Source: Stenotrophomonas maltophilia
GTDB lineage: Bacteria; Pseudomonadota; Gammaproteobacteria; Xanthomonadales; Xanthomonadaceae
DNA length: 35,265 nucleotides
Reading direction: 5' to 3'
NCBI GenBank assembly: GCA_002387845.1
Contig: DGLB01000077.1
Coordinates: 48,871-84,135 of the forward strand
The notes under the pieces were generated by a model. It was not told the DNA's origin. It made no database searches and worked only from the letters and a program-made list of their open reading frames with translations. The number at the start of each line of letters is the position of its first letter. Positions within the stretch are counted from its first letter, which is position 1. Below are positions 15,068 to 23,071 of this stretch, in pieces. The position numbers were made by a program, and so were the translations under genes.

Positions 15068-15955
15068 CTAATCCAGTTCACGATGGAACGTGGCCACTTC
15101 CGGCCATCCCTGTTCACGTGCGTGCCGCGCCATGCGTTCAGCCAGGTAAACCGAGCGGTGCTTGCCGCCGGTGCAGCCAAAGGCGACGGTGACGTAGCTG
15201 CGGGTGTCGTTGCCCAGGCGTGGCAGCCAGGTGTCCAGGAAATCGGTCAGCTGGGCGGTGTAGCGCTGCACGTCGGCCTGGGCGTCCAGGTAGTCGCGTA
15301 CCGGGGCCTCGCGGCCGGACATCGGGCGCAGTTCCGGGTCCCAGTGCGGGTTGGGCAGCACCCGGGCGTCGAACACGAAGTCGGCTTCGGCGGGGACGCC
15401 GCGCTTGTAGGCGAACGATTCGAACAGCAGCGACAGCTTGTTGCCGTGGTTGAGCGCGAATCCGGTCACGACCTTGCGCCGCAGCTGATGCACGTTCAGC
15501 CCGGTGGTGTCGATGACGGCGTCGGCGGCGCGCCGCAGCGGGGCGGTCAGCTCGCGTTCGCGGGCGATGGCCTCCGGCAGCGACAGGCCCAGCTGGCTCA
15601 GCGGATGCCGGCGGCGGGTGTCGGCATAGCGCTTGAGCAGGGTTTCGTCGGTGGCGTCGAAGAACAGCAGCTGGGCATCCAGGCCGGCTGCCAGGGCATC
15701 TTCACGCCAGTGCGAAAGCTGGCTCAGGTCGGTCTGGCCGCGCACGTCGATACCTACCGCCATGCGGCGCGGGGCCGAGCCATCGTGGCTGCCCATCAGG
15801 CTGCGCACGAAATCGGGCAGCAGCAGGATCGGCAGGTTGTCCGAACAGTAGTAGTCGAGGTCTTCGAAGGTCTTCAGCGCCACCGACTTGCCGGAGCCGG
15901 ACAGCCCGCTGACGATGATCAAGGTGGCAGCGGGGGCAGGGGCAGTGGGGCTCAT
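15068..15955 (-). CDS. rapZ: RapZ family nucleotide-binding protein (RNase adapter)
   Basis: A 295-residue P-loop protein of the RapZ/YvcJ family. In E. coli, RapZ guides RNase E to the small RNA GlmZ and so controls glucosamine-6-phosphate synthase; whether that circuit exists in this organism cannot be judged here. Walker A is GLSGSGKS (17-24), followed by KTFEDLDYYCSDNLP. The C-terminal domain has VAFGCTGGKHRSVYLAERMARH, the most conserved stretch of the family, and GFALNHGNKLSLLFESFAYK-like motifs. It overlaps hprK by four bases, as is common in the rpoN gene cluster of proteobacteria. Confidence 0.93.
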   Translation of the reverse strand: MSPTAPAPAATLIIVSGLSGSGKSVALKTFEDLDYYCSDNLPILLLPDFVRSLMGSHDGSAPRRMAVGIDVRGQTDLSQLSHWREDALAAGLDAQLLFFDATDETLLKRYADTRRRHPLSQLGLSLPEAIARERELTAPLRRAADAVIDTTGLNVHQLRRKVVTGFALNHGNKLSLLFESFAYKRGVPAEADFVFDARVLPNPHWDPELRPMSGREAPVRDYLDAQADVQRYTAQLTDFLDTWLPRLGNDTRSYVTVAFGCTGGKHRSVYLAERMARHAREQGWPEVATFHRELD

Positions 15956-16902
15956 GGCGTGCGGCGTTCCAGAAGGTTGCTGTGCCGGGCGATGAACATC
16001 GCCGCCGGATCAATACCCTTGGTACGCAGAATGTGCAGCCGGGTGGCCGCTTCGGTCAGCACCGACAGGTTGCGGCCCGGCATCACCGGCAGGGTGATCA
16101 GCGGCACGTCGAGGTCCAGCACGTGGCGGGTGCCGGAATCGCCGGTCAAACGCTCGTAGCCGTGGGGGGTGGGTTCGGTCATGGGCTTGGTCAGGTGCAC
16201 GATGAGCCGAAGGTACTTGTTCTTCTTTACCGCCGTGTCACCAAACATCTCGCGCACGTTGAGCACGCCCAGGCCGCGCACTTCCAGCAGGTCCTGCAGC
16301 AGTTCCGGGCAGGTGCCGTCCAGCACGTCGGGGGCAATCTGGGTGAACTCCGGGGCGTCATCGGCAACCAGCCGGTGGCCGCGGCTGAGCAGTTCCAGCG
16401 CCAGCTCGCTCTTGCCCGAGCCGGCTTCGCCGGTGATCAGCACGCCAATGGAGTAGATCTCCATGAAAACGCCATGCAGGATCACCCGTGGGGCCAGGGT
16501 CCGGGCCAGGTGGTAGGACAGATGGTTGAGCAGTTCATGGCCACGCTTGGGCGAGATCCACAGCGGGGTGTGTGATTCGTCGGCGGCCGCGCGCAGGTCT
16601 TCCGGGCAGGGCTGGTTGCGGGTGATCACCAGCGCCAGCGGGTGCGACTGCATGATCCGCTCGATGGTCTCCCAGCGCTGGCGCGAATCCAGCGAGTCCA
16701 GCCAGGACAGCTCCTCGGTGCCCAGAATCTGTACTTTGTTGGGGTAGATGGCGTTGAGGTAACCGGCCAGCGACGGGCGGCGGGAGACCGTGTTGCCGGC
16801 TTCCAGCTCCCGGCGTTCGCCGGCCTGGCCGGCCACCCAGCGCAGCCCAAGGCGGTCGCGCTGTTGTTCAAACAGCTCACGTGCGGTGATGCTGGTATTC
16901 AT
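15952..16902 (-). CDS. hprK: HPr kinase/phosphorylase
   Basis: Bifunctional enzyme that phosphorylates HPr on Ser46 and can reverse it. The 316-residue form starts at MNTSITARELFEQQ; the open frame extends upstream through ptsN but that part is not homologous. Features: N-terminal domain to about 130, His143 in LHGVFMEIYSIG, P-loop GEAGSGKS (158-165), then ELLSRGHRLVADDAPEF and the family signature VRGLGVLNVREMFGD, ending in the capping-helix region. Its substrate HPr with Ser46 is encoded in the same block. It overlaps ptsN and rapZ by four bases on each side. Confidence 0.95.
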   Translation of the reverse strand: MNTSITARELFEQQRDRLGLRWVAGQAGERRELEAGNTVSRRPSLAGYLNAIYPNKVQILGTEELSWLDSLDSRQRWETIERIMQSHPLALVITRNQPCPEDLRAAADESHTPLWISPKRGHELLNHLSYHLARTLAPRVILHGVFMEIYSIGVLITGEAGSGKSELALELLSRGHRLVADDAPEFTQIAPDVLDGTCPELLQDLLEVRGLGVLNVREMFGDTAVKKNKYLRLIVHLTKPMTEPTPHGYERLTGDSGTRHVLDLDVPLITLPVMPGRNLSVLTEAATRLHILRTKGIDPAAMFIARHSNLLERRTP

Positions 16903-17351
16903 GCGGCGCTCGCTGGAGGGGATAACTCGAGAACCTGACGCAGGGCCTGGCCGTCGTGCGCTTCGCGCAGGGCCTGGCGGACCGAGGGCTCGGAGAACAG
17001 CTCGGCCAGCTCGGACAGCAGCATCAGGTGTTGATGGGTGTAGTGGGCCGGCACGGCCATGGCGAACACCAGGTCGACGGGTTCGTCGCCGCCGAAATCC
17101 ACTGGCGTTTCCAGCCGCAGCAGAGCCCCACGGGGGCGTTCCAGCAGCGGGGCACGGCCATGCGGGATGGCGATGCCATGGCCGATGGCGGTGCTGCCCA
17201 GCTGTTCGCGCTGGCACAGGTTCTGGTAGATCAGCTCGGCATTGGCTTCGCGGCAGGCCAGCAGGCGGGCCGCAGCCTGCAGCACGCTGTCGCGGTCGGC
17301 GGCCGGCAACACCTGGGTGCGCACGGCCGCCAGTAGGTCAGTCAGGGGCAT
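16899..17351 (-). CDS. ptsN: Nitrogen-PTS EIIA (EIIA-Ntr)
   Basis: A 150-residue EIIA of the fructose/nitrogen family. The active His64 is in GIAIPHGRAP; family motifs also include STAIGHGIAIP and a C-terminal VFAMAVPAHYTHQHLMLLSELAELF. In other proteobacteria EIIA-Ntr is phosphorylated by PtsP and NPr and influences potassium transport, sigma balance and nitrogen metabolism. PtsP and NPr genes are not in this window, so the local HPr may be the donor. It lies 21 bases after hpf and overlaps hprK by four bases. Confidence 0.93.
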   Translation of the reverse strand: MPLTDLLAAVRTQVLPAADRDSVLQAAARLLACREANAELIYQNLCQREQLGSTAIGHGIAIPHGRAPLLERPRGALLRLETPVDFGGDEPVDLVFAMAVPAHYTHQHLMLLSELAELFSEPSVRQALREAHDGQALRQVLELSPPASAA

Positions 17352-17372
17352 GTCGGGGAGAACATGGTGGCG

Positions 17373-17690
17373 TCAGCCGCCATTGTCGCTCACCGGCACG
17401 GGGGCGTGCTGCTGTTTCTTTTCCTTCTGCTTGATCACCAGGCGGTCAAGCTTGTCGGCGAGCAGATCGATCGCGGCATACATCGTCTGGCCACCGGCCT
17501 CCGCGTGCAGGGTCTGCCCGGGGATGTTGGCGCTGGCGTCCACATGATGTTCGTTCTTGCGCAGCGCCAGGGTGACCTTGATCTCGCAATGTCGGTCGAA
17601 GTGCTTCCCGATCCGGCTGAGCTTTTCTTCCACGTAGCTCTGCAGCGCCGGGGTCACTTCCACGTCTTTGCCATACGTTTCGATTTGCAT
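17373..17690 (-). CDS. hpf: Ribosome hibernation promoting factor
   Basis: A 105-residue short HPF/YhbH-type protein that binds the 30S subunit and promotes inactive 100S dimers in stationary phase. The start at MQIETYGKDVEVTPAL is fixed by an AAAAGGAGA ribosome binding site nine bases upstream; an earlier in-frame ATG lacks one. The conserved core KLSRIGKHFDRHCEIKVTLAL and AEAGGQTMYAAIDLLADKLDR is clear. The C-terminus (KQKEKKQQHAPVPVSDNGG) is short, so this is not the long, self-dimerising form. It sits between rpoN and ptsN, the usual place. Confidence 0.94.
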   Translation of the reverse strand: MQIETYGKDVEVTPALQSYVEEKLSRIGKHFDRHCEIKVTLALRKNEHHVDASANIPGQTLHAEAGGQTMYAAIDLLADKLDRLVIKQKEKKQQHAPVPVSDNGG

Positions 17691-17745
17691 CGGTTGTCTC
17701 CTTTTCGGATTTGCCAATGAACCTTCCCGCCGGGCGCGTGGAGCG

Positions 17746-19188
17746 TCAGGCGATACGTACTCTTTCGTGCGAGGCGGAAATGTTCATGGCCTCACGATAC
17801 TTCGCCACGGTGCGTCGCGCCACCGGTATTCCCGAGGTTTTGAGCAGGTCAGCCAGCTTGGCGTCAGAAAGCGGCTTGCGCGGGTTCTCGTCGTCGATCA
17901 GGCGGCGGATCATGGCCTGGATGGCGGTGCTGGAGGCCTCGCCGCCGCTGTCGGTATCGATCCCTGATGCGAAGAAACTGCGCAGCGGCAAGGTGCCGCG
18001 CGGGGTCCGCACGTATTTGCGGGCAATCGCCCGGGAGATGGTCGATTCGTGCAGGCCCAGCTCGCCGGCGACCTCGCGCAGGGTCAGCGGGCGCAGGGCC
18101 TGTTCGCCGAACTCCAGGAAGGCCGATTGCTGCTGCAGCAGGCAGCGCATCACCCGCAGCAGGGTCTCGCCGCGCGCCTCAAGACCCTTCAGCAGCCAGC
18201 GCGCCTCCTGCAGGTGGGCGCGCAGGTAGCCGGCGTCGCTTTCGCCACAACGCCGGATCATCTGTTCATAGCCGCGATGGATCACCACCCGGGGGCCGGC
18301 ATGGCCGGCCAGGGCGGCGCGCCAGACGCCCCCCTGCCGCCAGACCACGCAGTCCGGGACCACGTAGCTGTCGTGGGTCAGCTCGCCAATCTGGGTGCCG
18401 GGGCGGGGGTCCAGCGAGCGCAGCAACTGGACGGCGGTGTCCACATCGTCGGCGGGGACTTTGAGTTCGTGGGCCAGGCCGTCCACGCCGCTGCGCGGCA
18501 GGCGCTCCAGCGGGCCGTCGGCGATGCGCCGGGCCAGGGCGAGGCCCGGGGTCTGCGGGTCAAGCACGTCCAGCTGCAGCTGCAGGCACTCGCCCAGGCT
18601 GCGCGCGCCCACCCCGATGGGGTCGAAGCGCTGGATCTGGTGCAGCACCGTCAGGATCTCCGCCTCGTCGGCATGAATGGCCGGCAGCAGGGTTTCGGCA
18701 ATGGCCGACAGCGGCTCGCGCAGATAGCCGTCTTCTTCCAGCGCGTCGATCAGCGCCGCACCGATGCTGCGGTCGCGCGCGGACAGGTGCGACAGGTGCA
18801 GCTGCCACAGCAGGTGGTCGGCCAGGGTTTCGGTTTCGGCGACGCGCTCGGCAGCGCTGCCGTTGTCGTCGTCATCGAAAGAGCCGCCGCTGCCGCCGCT
18901 GCTCCAGTCGGCTTCGCCCGGTGCCCAGTCATCCTCGCTGGCGGCGGTGCGCTCGCCCGGGTCGTCCGGGCCGTCGCCGCCTTCACTCGGCCGTTCGTCC
19001 GCACCTGGCGCAGCGTCGAGGCCGGGCTGGTCGTTTTCGGCCCATTCGAGCAGCGGATTGGTTTCCACTGCTTCGGCGATCTCCAGCTCCAGCTCGGTGG
19101 TGGACATCTGCAACAGCTTGATCGCCTGACGCAGCTGCGGCGTCATGACCAGTTGCTGTCCCAGCGATGTCTGCAGCCGTGCCTTCAT
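17746..19188 (-). CDS. rpoN: RNA polymerase sigma-54 factor
   Basis: Sigma factor that recognises -24/-12 promoters and needs AAA+ activators. Region I is MKARLQTSLGQQLVMTPQLRQAI with NPLLEW (to about residue 50). An acidic, Gly/Ser-rich region II covers about 50-115. The core-binding domain follows, then the helix-turn-helix TLREVAGELGLHESTISRAIARKYV and the RpoN box ARRTVAKYRE near the C-terminus. The 480-residue start at 19188 was preferred to one four codons upstream because homologues begin M-K. It follows lptB by 42 bases and precedes hpf, the classical rpoN neighbourhood. Confidence 0.96.
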   Translation of the reverse strand: MKARLQTSLGQQLVMTPQLRQAIKLLQMSTTELELEIAEAVETNPLLEWAENDQPGLDAAPGADERPSEGGDGPDDPGERTAASEDDWAPGEADWSSGGSGGSFDDDDNGSAAERVAETETLADHLLWQLHLSHLSARDRSIGAALIDALEEDGYLREPLSAIAETLLPAIHADEAEILTVLHQIQRFDPIGVGARSLGECLQLQLDVLDPQTPGLALARRIADGPLERLPRSGVDGLAHELKVPADDVDTAVQLLRSLDPRPGTQIGELTHDSYVVPDCVVWRQGGVWRAALAGHAGPRVVIHRGYEQMIRRCGESDAGYLRAHLQEARWLLKGLEARGETLLRVMRCLLQQQSAFLEFGEQALRPLTLREVAGELGLHESTISRAIARKYVRTPRGTLPLRSFFASGIDTDSGGEASSTAIQAMIRRLIDDENPRKPLSDAKLADLLKTSGIPVARRTVAKYREAMNISASHERVRIA

Positions 19189-19230
19189 GCCTGTGCCCAA
19201 CGGGGGGAGGGTGCCGCAGCGGCCGGCCGG

Positions 19231-19950
19231 TCAGAGCTTGAAGGTGTCTCCAAGGTAGACGCGACGGACGTCGGCGTTGTCCAGGATTGCGTCCGGTGCA
19301 CCCTGCGCCAGTACGCTGCCTTCGTTGAGGATATACGCGCGGTCGCAGATTCCCAAGGTTTCACGGACATTGTGGTCGGTGATCAGCACGCCGATGCCGC
19401 GCTGCTTGAGGTGGGTGACGATGCGCTGGATCTCGCCGACCGAGATCGGGTCGACGCCGGCGAACGGTTCGTCGAGCAGGATCAGGCGCGGTTGCGCGGC
19501 CAGGGCACGGGCGATTTCACAGCGGCGGCGCTCACCGCCGGACAGGCTGGCCCCCAGCTGTTCGGAGACGTGGCCGATCTGCAGTTCGTCCAGCAGCGAA
19601 TTCAGCTCTTTCTCGCGGCCGGCGGCGTCCAGGTCCTCGCGCAGTTCCAGCACCAGGCGGATGTTGTCGGCCACGGTCAGCTTGCGGAACACCGACGGTT
19701 CCTGCGGCAGGTAGCCCACGCCCTGCTTGGCACGGGTGTACATGGGATCGGCGGTGATGTCCTTGCCGTCCAGCACGATGCTGCCGGCATCGGCCTCGAC
19801 CAGCCCGACGATCATGTAGAAGCAGGTGGTCTTGCCGGCACCGTTGGGGCCGAGCAGGCCGACCACTTCGCCGGCATCAAGCGTGAGCCCGAATTCTTTG
19901 ACAACTTCGCGCTGCTTGTATTTTTTGCGCAGACCTTTGGCGACCAGCAT
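19231..19950 (-). CDS. lptB: LPS export ABC transporter ATPase
   Basis: Cytoplasmic ATPase of the LptB2FGC complex, which extracts lipopolysaccharide from the inner membrane. The 239-residue protein shows Walker A GPNGAGKTT (34-42), Q-loop VGYLPQEPSVFRKLTV, signature LSGGERRRCEIARAL, Walker B LILLDEPFAGVDP and H-loop LITDHNVRETL. The YLPQEPSVFRKLTV wording is typical of LptB. Its start overlaps the lptA stop by one base (TAATG). LptF and LptG are not in the window. Confidence 0.97.
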   Translation of the reverse strand: MLVAKGLRKKYKQREVVKEFGLTLDAGEVVGLLGPNGAGKTTCFYMIVGLVEADAGSIVLDGKDITADPMYTRAKQGVGYLPQEPSVFRKLTVADNIRLVLELREDLDAAGREKELNSLLDELQIGHVSEQLGASLSGGERRRCEIARALAAQPRLILLDEPFAGVDPISVGEIQRIVTHLKQRGIGVLITDHNVRETLGICDRAYILNEGSVLAQGAPDAILDNADVRRVYLGDTFKL

Positions 19951-20504
19951 TACTTCTTGCTCCCGGCAGTGGGCACGGTGGTCTTGGTGGGGGCCGGCGT
20001 CGCGGCCGGCGCGGCCCCCTTGTTCTTGGGCGGAATCACCGTGCGCACACGGCCACCGTCACCGCCGCTGTTCATTTCGCCGGTACGGGTGTTGTAGGTC
20101 ATCTTCTGGCCACTGTTGATGCCCTGCGCGCTCTTCACCTCGTAGTTGCCGGTCAGCACGATGACCTCACCCTTGATGTCGTAGTCGATCTTGTCGGCGC
20201 GGGCATTCATCATGCTGCCGTCGTCCAGCTGCTGTTCCATCGTGGCCTGCTTGCCGGAGAACACCGCGCGCACCGCTTCGCCATCCTTCATGTGGATGTC
20301 AGCCTTGGCGGCGTTGATCTTCAGCGTGCCCTGGGTGATGACGACGTTGTTGGACAGCGTAATGACGCCATCGCCAAGGAACGAGCCGGACTGCGCGCCG
20401 GATTCGATGTTCATTTCCTTGTTGCGGTCATCGGTCCGGGCCTGCGCGGCATAACCAGGAAGCAGCAGGCTCAGGGCGAATGCAGTGGCGTAGAGGATCT
20501 TCAT
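19950..20504 (-). CDS. lptA: LPS transport periplasmic bridge protein LptA
   Basis: Periplasmic beta-jellyroll protein that forms the bridge carrying lipopolysaccharide to the outer membrane. The chosen start gives a normal signal peptide, MKILYATAFALSLLLPGYAAQA, and follows GGAAAG. An ATG 23 codons upstream overlaps the lptC stop but would bury this signal. The OstA-type domain covers about residues 30-150 (SGSFLGDGVITLSNNVVITQ; ADKIDYDIKGEVIVLTGNYEV; SGQKMTYNTRTGEM). A Pro/Ala/Thr/Lys-rich tail of about 30 residues follows. It is the third of lptC-lptA-lptB. Confidence 0.93.
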   Translation of the reverse strand: MKILYATAFALSLLLPGYAAQARTDDRNKEMNIESGAQSGSFLGDGVITLSNNVVITQGTLKINAAKADIHMKDGEAVRAVFSGKQATMEQQLDDGSMMNARADKIDYDIKGEVIVLTGNYEVKSAQGINSGQKMTYNTRTGEMNSGGDGGRVRTVIPPKNKGAAPAATPAPTKTTVPTAGSKK

Positions 20505-20569
20505 GACGGGGGGCTTTCCTGCCGGATTCGTGGAAGCGGCCGTAGCCGTCCGTGGATTGTCGGGGCGCA

Positions 20570-21130
20570 TCACTGACGGGGCGTGTAACGACTCTTGACC
20601 TGACTGCGGAAGTGGTAGGTCTTGTCGCTTGAATTCAGGTCGAAACCGACGCCGGACTGGGTCATGCCCGGGCGGGTCAGGGTCACCAGGGCATCGGTGC
20701 TGGCCCTGTTTTCGTTGGGGAACACGTCCAGATGGTCGGTGCGGAAGGTGGTGGGTGGCACGCTGGGCACCTTGGGGCTGTCGCCGCTGACATTGCCGGT
20801 GAGCTTGAGCTGGTCGCCCTTGGCGCTGACCCAGCCCTTTTCGCTGCGCAGCTCCCAGTGGTTGCCTTCGCTGTCGGGCAGCAGGAACAGCGGCGTGGCG
20901 ATCGCCATGGTTTCATCGGCGCGGCTGCGTTCCAGCAGCGGTGCGCGCAGGGTGGTGGATTCCTTGCCCTGTTCGTCCAGCGCGATGATCTGGAAATCGT
21001 GCAGCACATAGTCTTTGCTTGCGTCGTCGCCGGCCTCCGGCGCGGGCTTGTTGCGGTCGCGCAGCAGCGACCAGCCGCTCAGCAGGGCTGCAACCAGCAA
21101 CAGGCCACCAATCGCGGTGCGCCAGTTCAT
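20570..21130 (-). CDS. lptC: LPS export protein LptC
   Basis: A 186-residue single-pass inner-membrane protein that passes lipopolysaccharide from LptB2FG to LptA. One N-terminal membrane helix (AIGGLLLVAALLSGWSLL, residues 6-23) is followed by a periplasmic domain of the LptC type (DFQIIALDEQGKESTTLRAP; DHLDVFPNENRASTDALVTL; SGVGFDLNSSDKTYHFRSQV). The ATG at 21130 overlaps the kdsC stop by four bases; the longer open frame upstream lies in kdsC. The ending KSRYTPRQ is typical of the family. Confidence 0.93.
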   Translation of the reverse strand: MNWRTAIGGLLLVAALLSGWSLLRDRNKPAPEAGDDASKDYVLHDFQIIALDEQGKESTTLRAPLLERSRADETMAIATPLFLLPDSEGNHWELRSEKGWVSAKGDQLKLTGNVSGDSPKVPSVPPTTFRTDHLDVFPNENRASTDALVTLTRPGMTQSGVGFDLNSSDKTYHFRSQVKSRYTPRQ

Positions 21131-21675
21131 GCGCCGAACCTCGCCAGCACCGCGTCCACATGACCCTGCGCTGCCAGCAGCACGTCGCACAACTCGCGCG
21201 CGGCACCACGGCCACCCTCGGCGCGGGTCTGCCAGTGCACGCGTTCGGCGATCCACGGGTGGGCATTGGCCGGGGCCACCGCCAGCCCGACCGCGCACAG
21301 CGGAGCCAGGTCGGGCAGGTCGTCGCCCATGAAGGCGACCTGGTCCAGGCCGATGCCGTGCTGCTCGCACAGCAGGCGCACGCTGGCCAGCTTGTCGCCG
21401 ACTGAGATCTGGGTGTCGATGCCGAGGTCGGCCCCCCGCTTGAGCGCGGACAGGCTGTTGCGCGCGGTGATCAGCACGGGGTGGATACCGTGCTGCTGCA
21501 GCAGTTTCAGGCCCAGTCCGTCCTGCACGTAATACGCCTTGCTCTCGTTGCCGTCCCGGTCGTAGTAGAGCCGACCGTCGGTGAGCGTACCGTCCACGTC
21601 AAAGCAGGCCAGCCGGATGCGACCGGCGGCGGCGTGCAGGTGGGACGGAAAACCGGGCAGCGGGGAATAGGGCAT
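21127..21675 (-). CDS. kdsC: 3-deoxy-D-manno-octulosonate 8-phosphate phosphatase
   Basis: HAD-family enzyme that removes phosphate from Kdo 8-phosphate, giving Kdo for the lipopolysaccharide inner core. Motif I is CFDVDGTLTDG, with nucleophile Asp26 and Asp28. Motif II is LITARNS, and the late acidic motif is AFMGDDLPDL. The 182 residues and C0/no-cap layout with YYVQDGLGLKLLQQHGI fit KdsC. It lies 41 bases after kdsD and overlaps lptC. Confidence 0.95.
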   Translation of the reverse strand: MPYSPLPGFPSHLHAAAGRIRLACFDVDGTLTDGRLYYDRDGNESKAYYVQDGLGLKLLQQHGIHPVLITARNSLSALKRGADLGIDTQISVGDKLASVRLLCEQHGIGLDQVAFMGDDLPDLAPLCAVGLAVAPANAHPWIAERVHWQTRAEGGRGAARELCDVLLAAQGHVDAVLARFGA

Positions 21676-21716
21676 CAGGGCAACAGGTCAGCTGAATGGA
21701 GGAGGGTCACTGTGGT

Positions 21717-22718
21717 TTAAACCACCCGGGCCCGCAACAGGTCATGAATGTTGAGCGCACCGACTGCCCGCCCTTGCGTGTCGACCACGATCAGGCCGTT
21801 GATCTGGTGGGTTTCCATCAGCCGGGCCGCTTCCACGGCCAGCTGGTCGGCTCCGATGGTACGCGGCTGGCGGGTCATCACGTCGACAATGCGCGCGCTG
21901 CGCACGTCCAGGTCGCTGTCCAGGGCGCGGCGCAGGTCGCCGTCGGTGAACAGACCAACCAGGCGCTGCTCGGCGTCGACCACGGCGGTCATCCCCAATC
22001 GCTTGCGGCTCATTTCGACCAGGGCCTGGCTCAGGCTGGCGTCCTCGCCCACGCAGGGCAGTTCGTCCCCGCTATGCATGACGTCGGTGATGTGCAGCAG
22101 CAGGCGGCGGCCCAGGCTGCCGGCCGGGTGGGAGCGGGCGAAGTCGTCGGCGGTGAAGCCGCGCGCGTCCAGCAGGGCCACGGCCAGGGCATCGCCCATG
22201 GCCAGCGAGGCGGTGGTGCTGGAGGTGGGGGCCAGCGCCAGCGGGCAGGCCTCGGCCGGCACGCTCACGTCCAGGTGGACGTCGGCGGCCTGGGCCAGGG
22301 TGGAGCCGGGGCGGCCGGTCATCGCGATCAGCCGGTTGCCCTGGCGCTTGAGCACCGGCAGCAGCATCAGCACCTCGTCGGACTCGCCCGAGTAGGACAG
22401 GGCCAGCACCACGTCGTCCTCGGTGATCATGCCCAGGTCGCCGTGGCCGGCCTCGCCGGGGTGCACGTAGAAGGCCGGGGTGCCCGTGGAGGCCAGGGTG
22501 GCGGCGATCTTCCGGGCCACATGGCCGGACTTGCCCATGCCGGTGGCCACCACGCGGCCACGGCTGGCCAGCACCAGCTGGCACGCCTGGCTGAAGGCGT
22601 CGCCGAGGCGGTCGGCCACCGCCGCCAGGGCATCACGCTCGATCTCGAACACCCGGCGGCCGCTGGCGACCAGGGCGGCAGGATCGGTGGAGTGAGGGGG
22701 CAGGGGCGATACAGCCAT
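21717..22718 (-). CDS. kdsD: Arabinose-5-phosphate isomerase
   Basis: Converts ribulose 5-phosphate to arabinose 5-phosphate, the entry step to Kdo. The 333-residue protein has an SIS domain (about 35-190: VVATGMGKSGHVARKIAATLAS; HPGEAGHGDLGMI; ALSYSGESDEVLMLLPVLK) and two CBS domains (about 205-333), the usual KdsD layout. The start MAVSPLPPHS was chosen for family length; another ATG/GTG 12 codons upstream is possible. It heads the long minus-strand block and is divergent from the bolA-like gene. The stop region carries a perfect palindrome, GTGGTTTAAACCAC, at 21712-21725. Confidence 0.95.
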   Translation of the reverse strand: MAVSPLPPHSTDPAALVASGRRVFEIERDALAAVADRLGDAFSQACQLVLASRGRVVATGMGKSGHVARKIAATLASTGTPAFYVHPGEAGHGDLGMITEDDVVLALSYSGESDEVLMLLPVLKRQGNRLIAMTGRPGSTLAQAADVHLDVSVPAEACPLALAPTSSTTASLAMGDALAVALLDARGFTADDFARSHPAGSLGRRLLLHITDVMHSGDELPCVGEDASLSQALVEMSRKRLGMTAVVDAEQRLVGLFTDGDLRRALDSDLDVRSARIVDVMTRQPRTIGADQLAVEAARLMETHQINGLIVVDTQGRAVGALNIHDLLRARVV

Positions 22719-22771
22719 GCGGGCGCCACGCGGAAGAGTAGAATGAGCGCACATTTTATTAGGAAAGCCCG
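22719..22771. promoter_or_regulatory. Divergent promoter region kdsD / bolA-like
   Basis: This 53-base gap must hold at least one promoter for each strand or they overlap the genes. TAGAAT (22739-22744, plus) and TAAAAT (22753-22758, minus) are -10 candidates; -35 boxes are not evident. Confidence 0.35.
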
Positions 22772-23005
22772 TTGGACGCCGAGACCATCCGCAATCTGAT
22801 CGAAACCGGCCTGCCCGGCTCCCGCGCCGACGTGCAGGGTGACGATGGCGTGCACTTCGAGGCCACCGTGGTCTGCGAGGCCTTTGCCGGCAAACTGCCG
22901 CTGGCCCGCCACCGCATGGTCTATGCCACGCTGGGCGATCTGATGGGCGGGGCGATTCATGCGCTGGCGCTGAAGACGGTGACACCGGGCGAATCCGCCG
23001 CGTAA
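22772..23005 (+). CDS. ibaG: BolA/IbaG family protein
   Basis: A 77-residue BolA-fold protein, most like IbaG/YrbA, which works with monothiol glutaredoxins in iron-sulfur handling. It starts with TTG, preceded by AGGAAAG five bases upstream, which fixes the start. Family features: DAETIRNLIETGLPGSRADVQGD, DGVHFEATVVCEAFAGK (the conserved Cys is present), LARHRMVYATLGDLM with the conserved His, and a terminal AIHALALKT. Its place before murA is standard for ibaG. An intrinsic terminator follows the stop. Confidence 0.92.
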   Translation: MDAETIRNLIETGLPGSRADVQGDDGVHFEATVVCEAFAGKLPLARHRMVYATLGDLMGGAIHALALKTVTPGESAA

Positions 23006-23007
23006 CC

Positions 23008-23026
23008 CCGCCCGTAGGCGGTTTTT
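23008..23026 (+). terminator. Intrinsic terminator after the bolA-like gene
   Basis: CCGCC-CGTA-GGCGG followed at once by TTTTT: a 5-bp GC stem, four-base loop and T-run, three bases after the TAA stop. It would limit read-through into murA. Confidence 0.7.
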
Positions 23027-23037
23027 CCATCGATTCA

Positions 23038-23059
23038 GCCGACCACGGGTCGGCTCTAC
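23038..23059 (-). repeat. GTAG-type short palindrome upstream of murA
   Basis: On the minus strand: GTAGAGCCGACC-CGT-GGTCGGC, a GTAG end followed by a 7-bp stem (GCCGACC/GGTCGGC). It lies 12 bases before the murA ATG, downstream of the terminator. The stem sequence differs from the GCCGGCC group at 2239 and 12542, so it belongs to another SMAG subtype. Confidence 0.75.
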
Positions 23060-23071
23060 CAAGTAGGTTCC

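Noticed and set aside
18049..20097. Long plus-strand open frame (682 codons) opposite rpoN, lptB and lptA
   Set aside because: Antisense shadow of three well-supported genes; crosses their boundaries and shows no domain.
21712..21725. Palindrome GTGGTTTAAACCAC as an operator
   Set aside because: It overlaps the last codons and stop of kdsD and has no loop, so it may be chance; no promoter for kdsC is evident there.
22560..22590. Sigma-54 promoter (TGGCACG in the kdsD region)
   Set aside because: The -12 part does not match TTGC at the required spacing, and the site lies inside a coding region.
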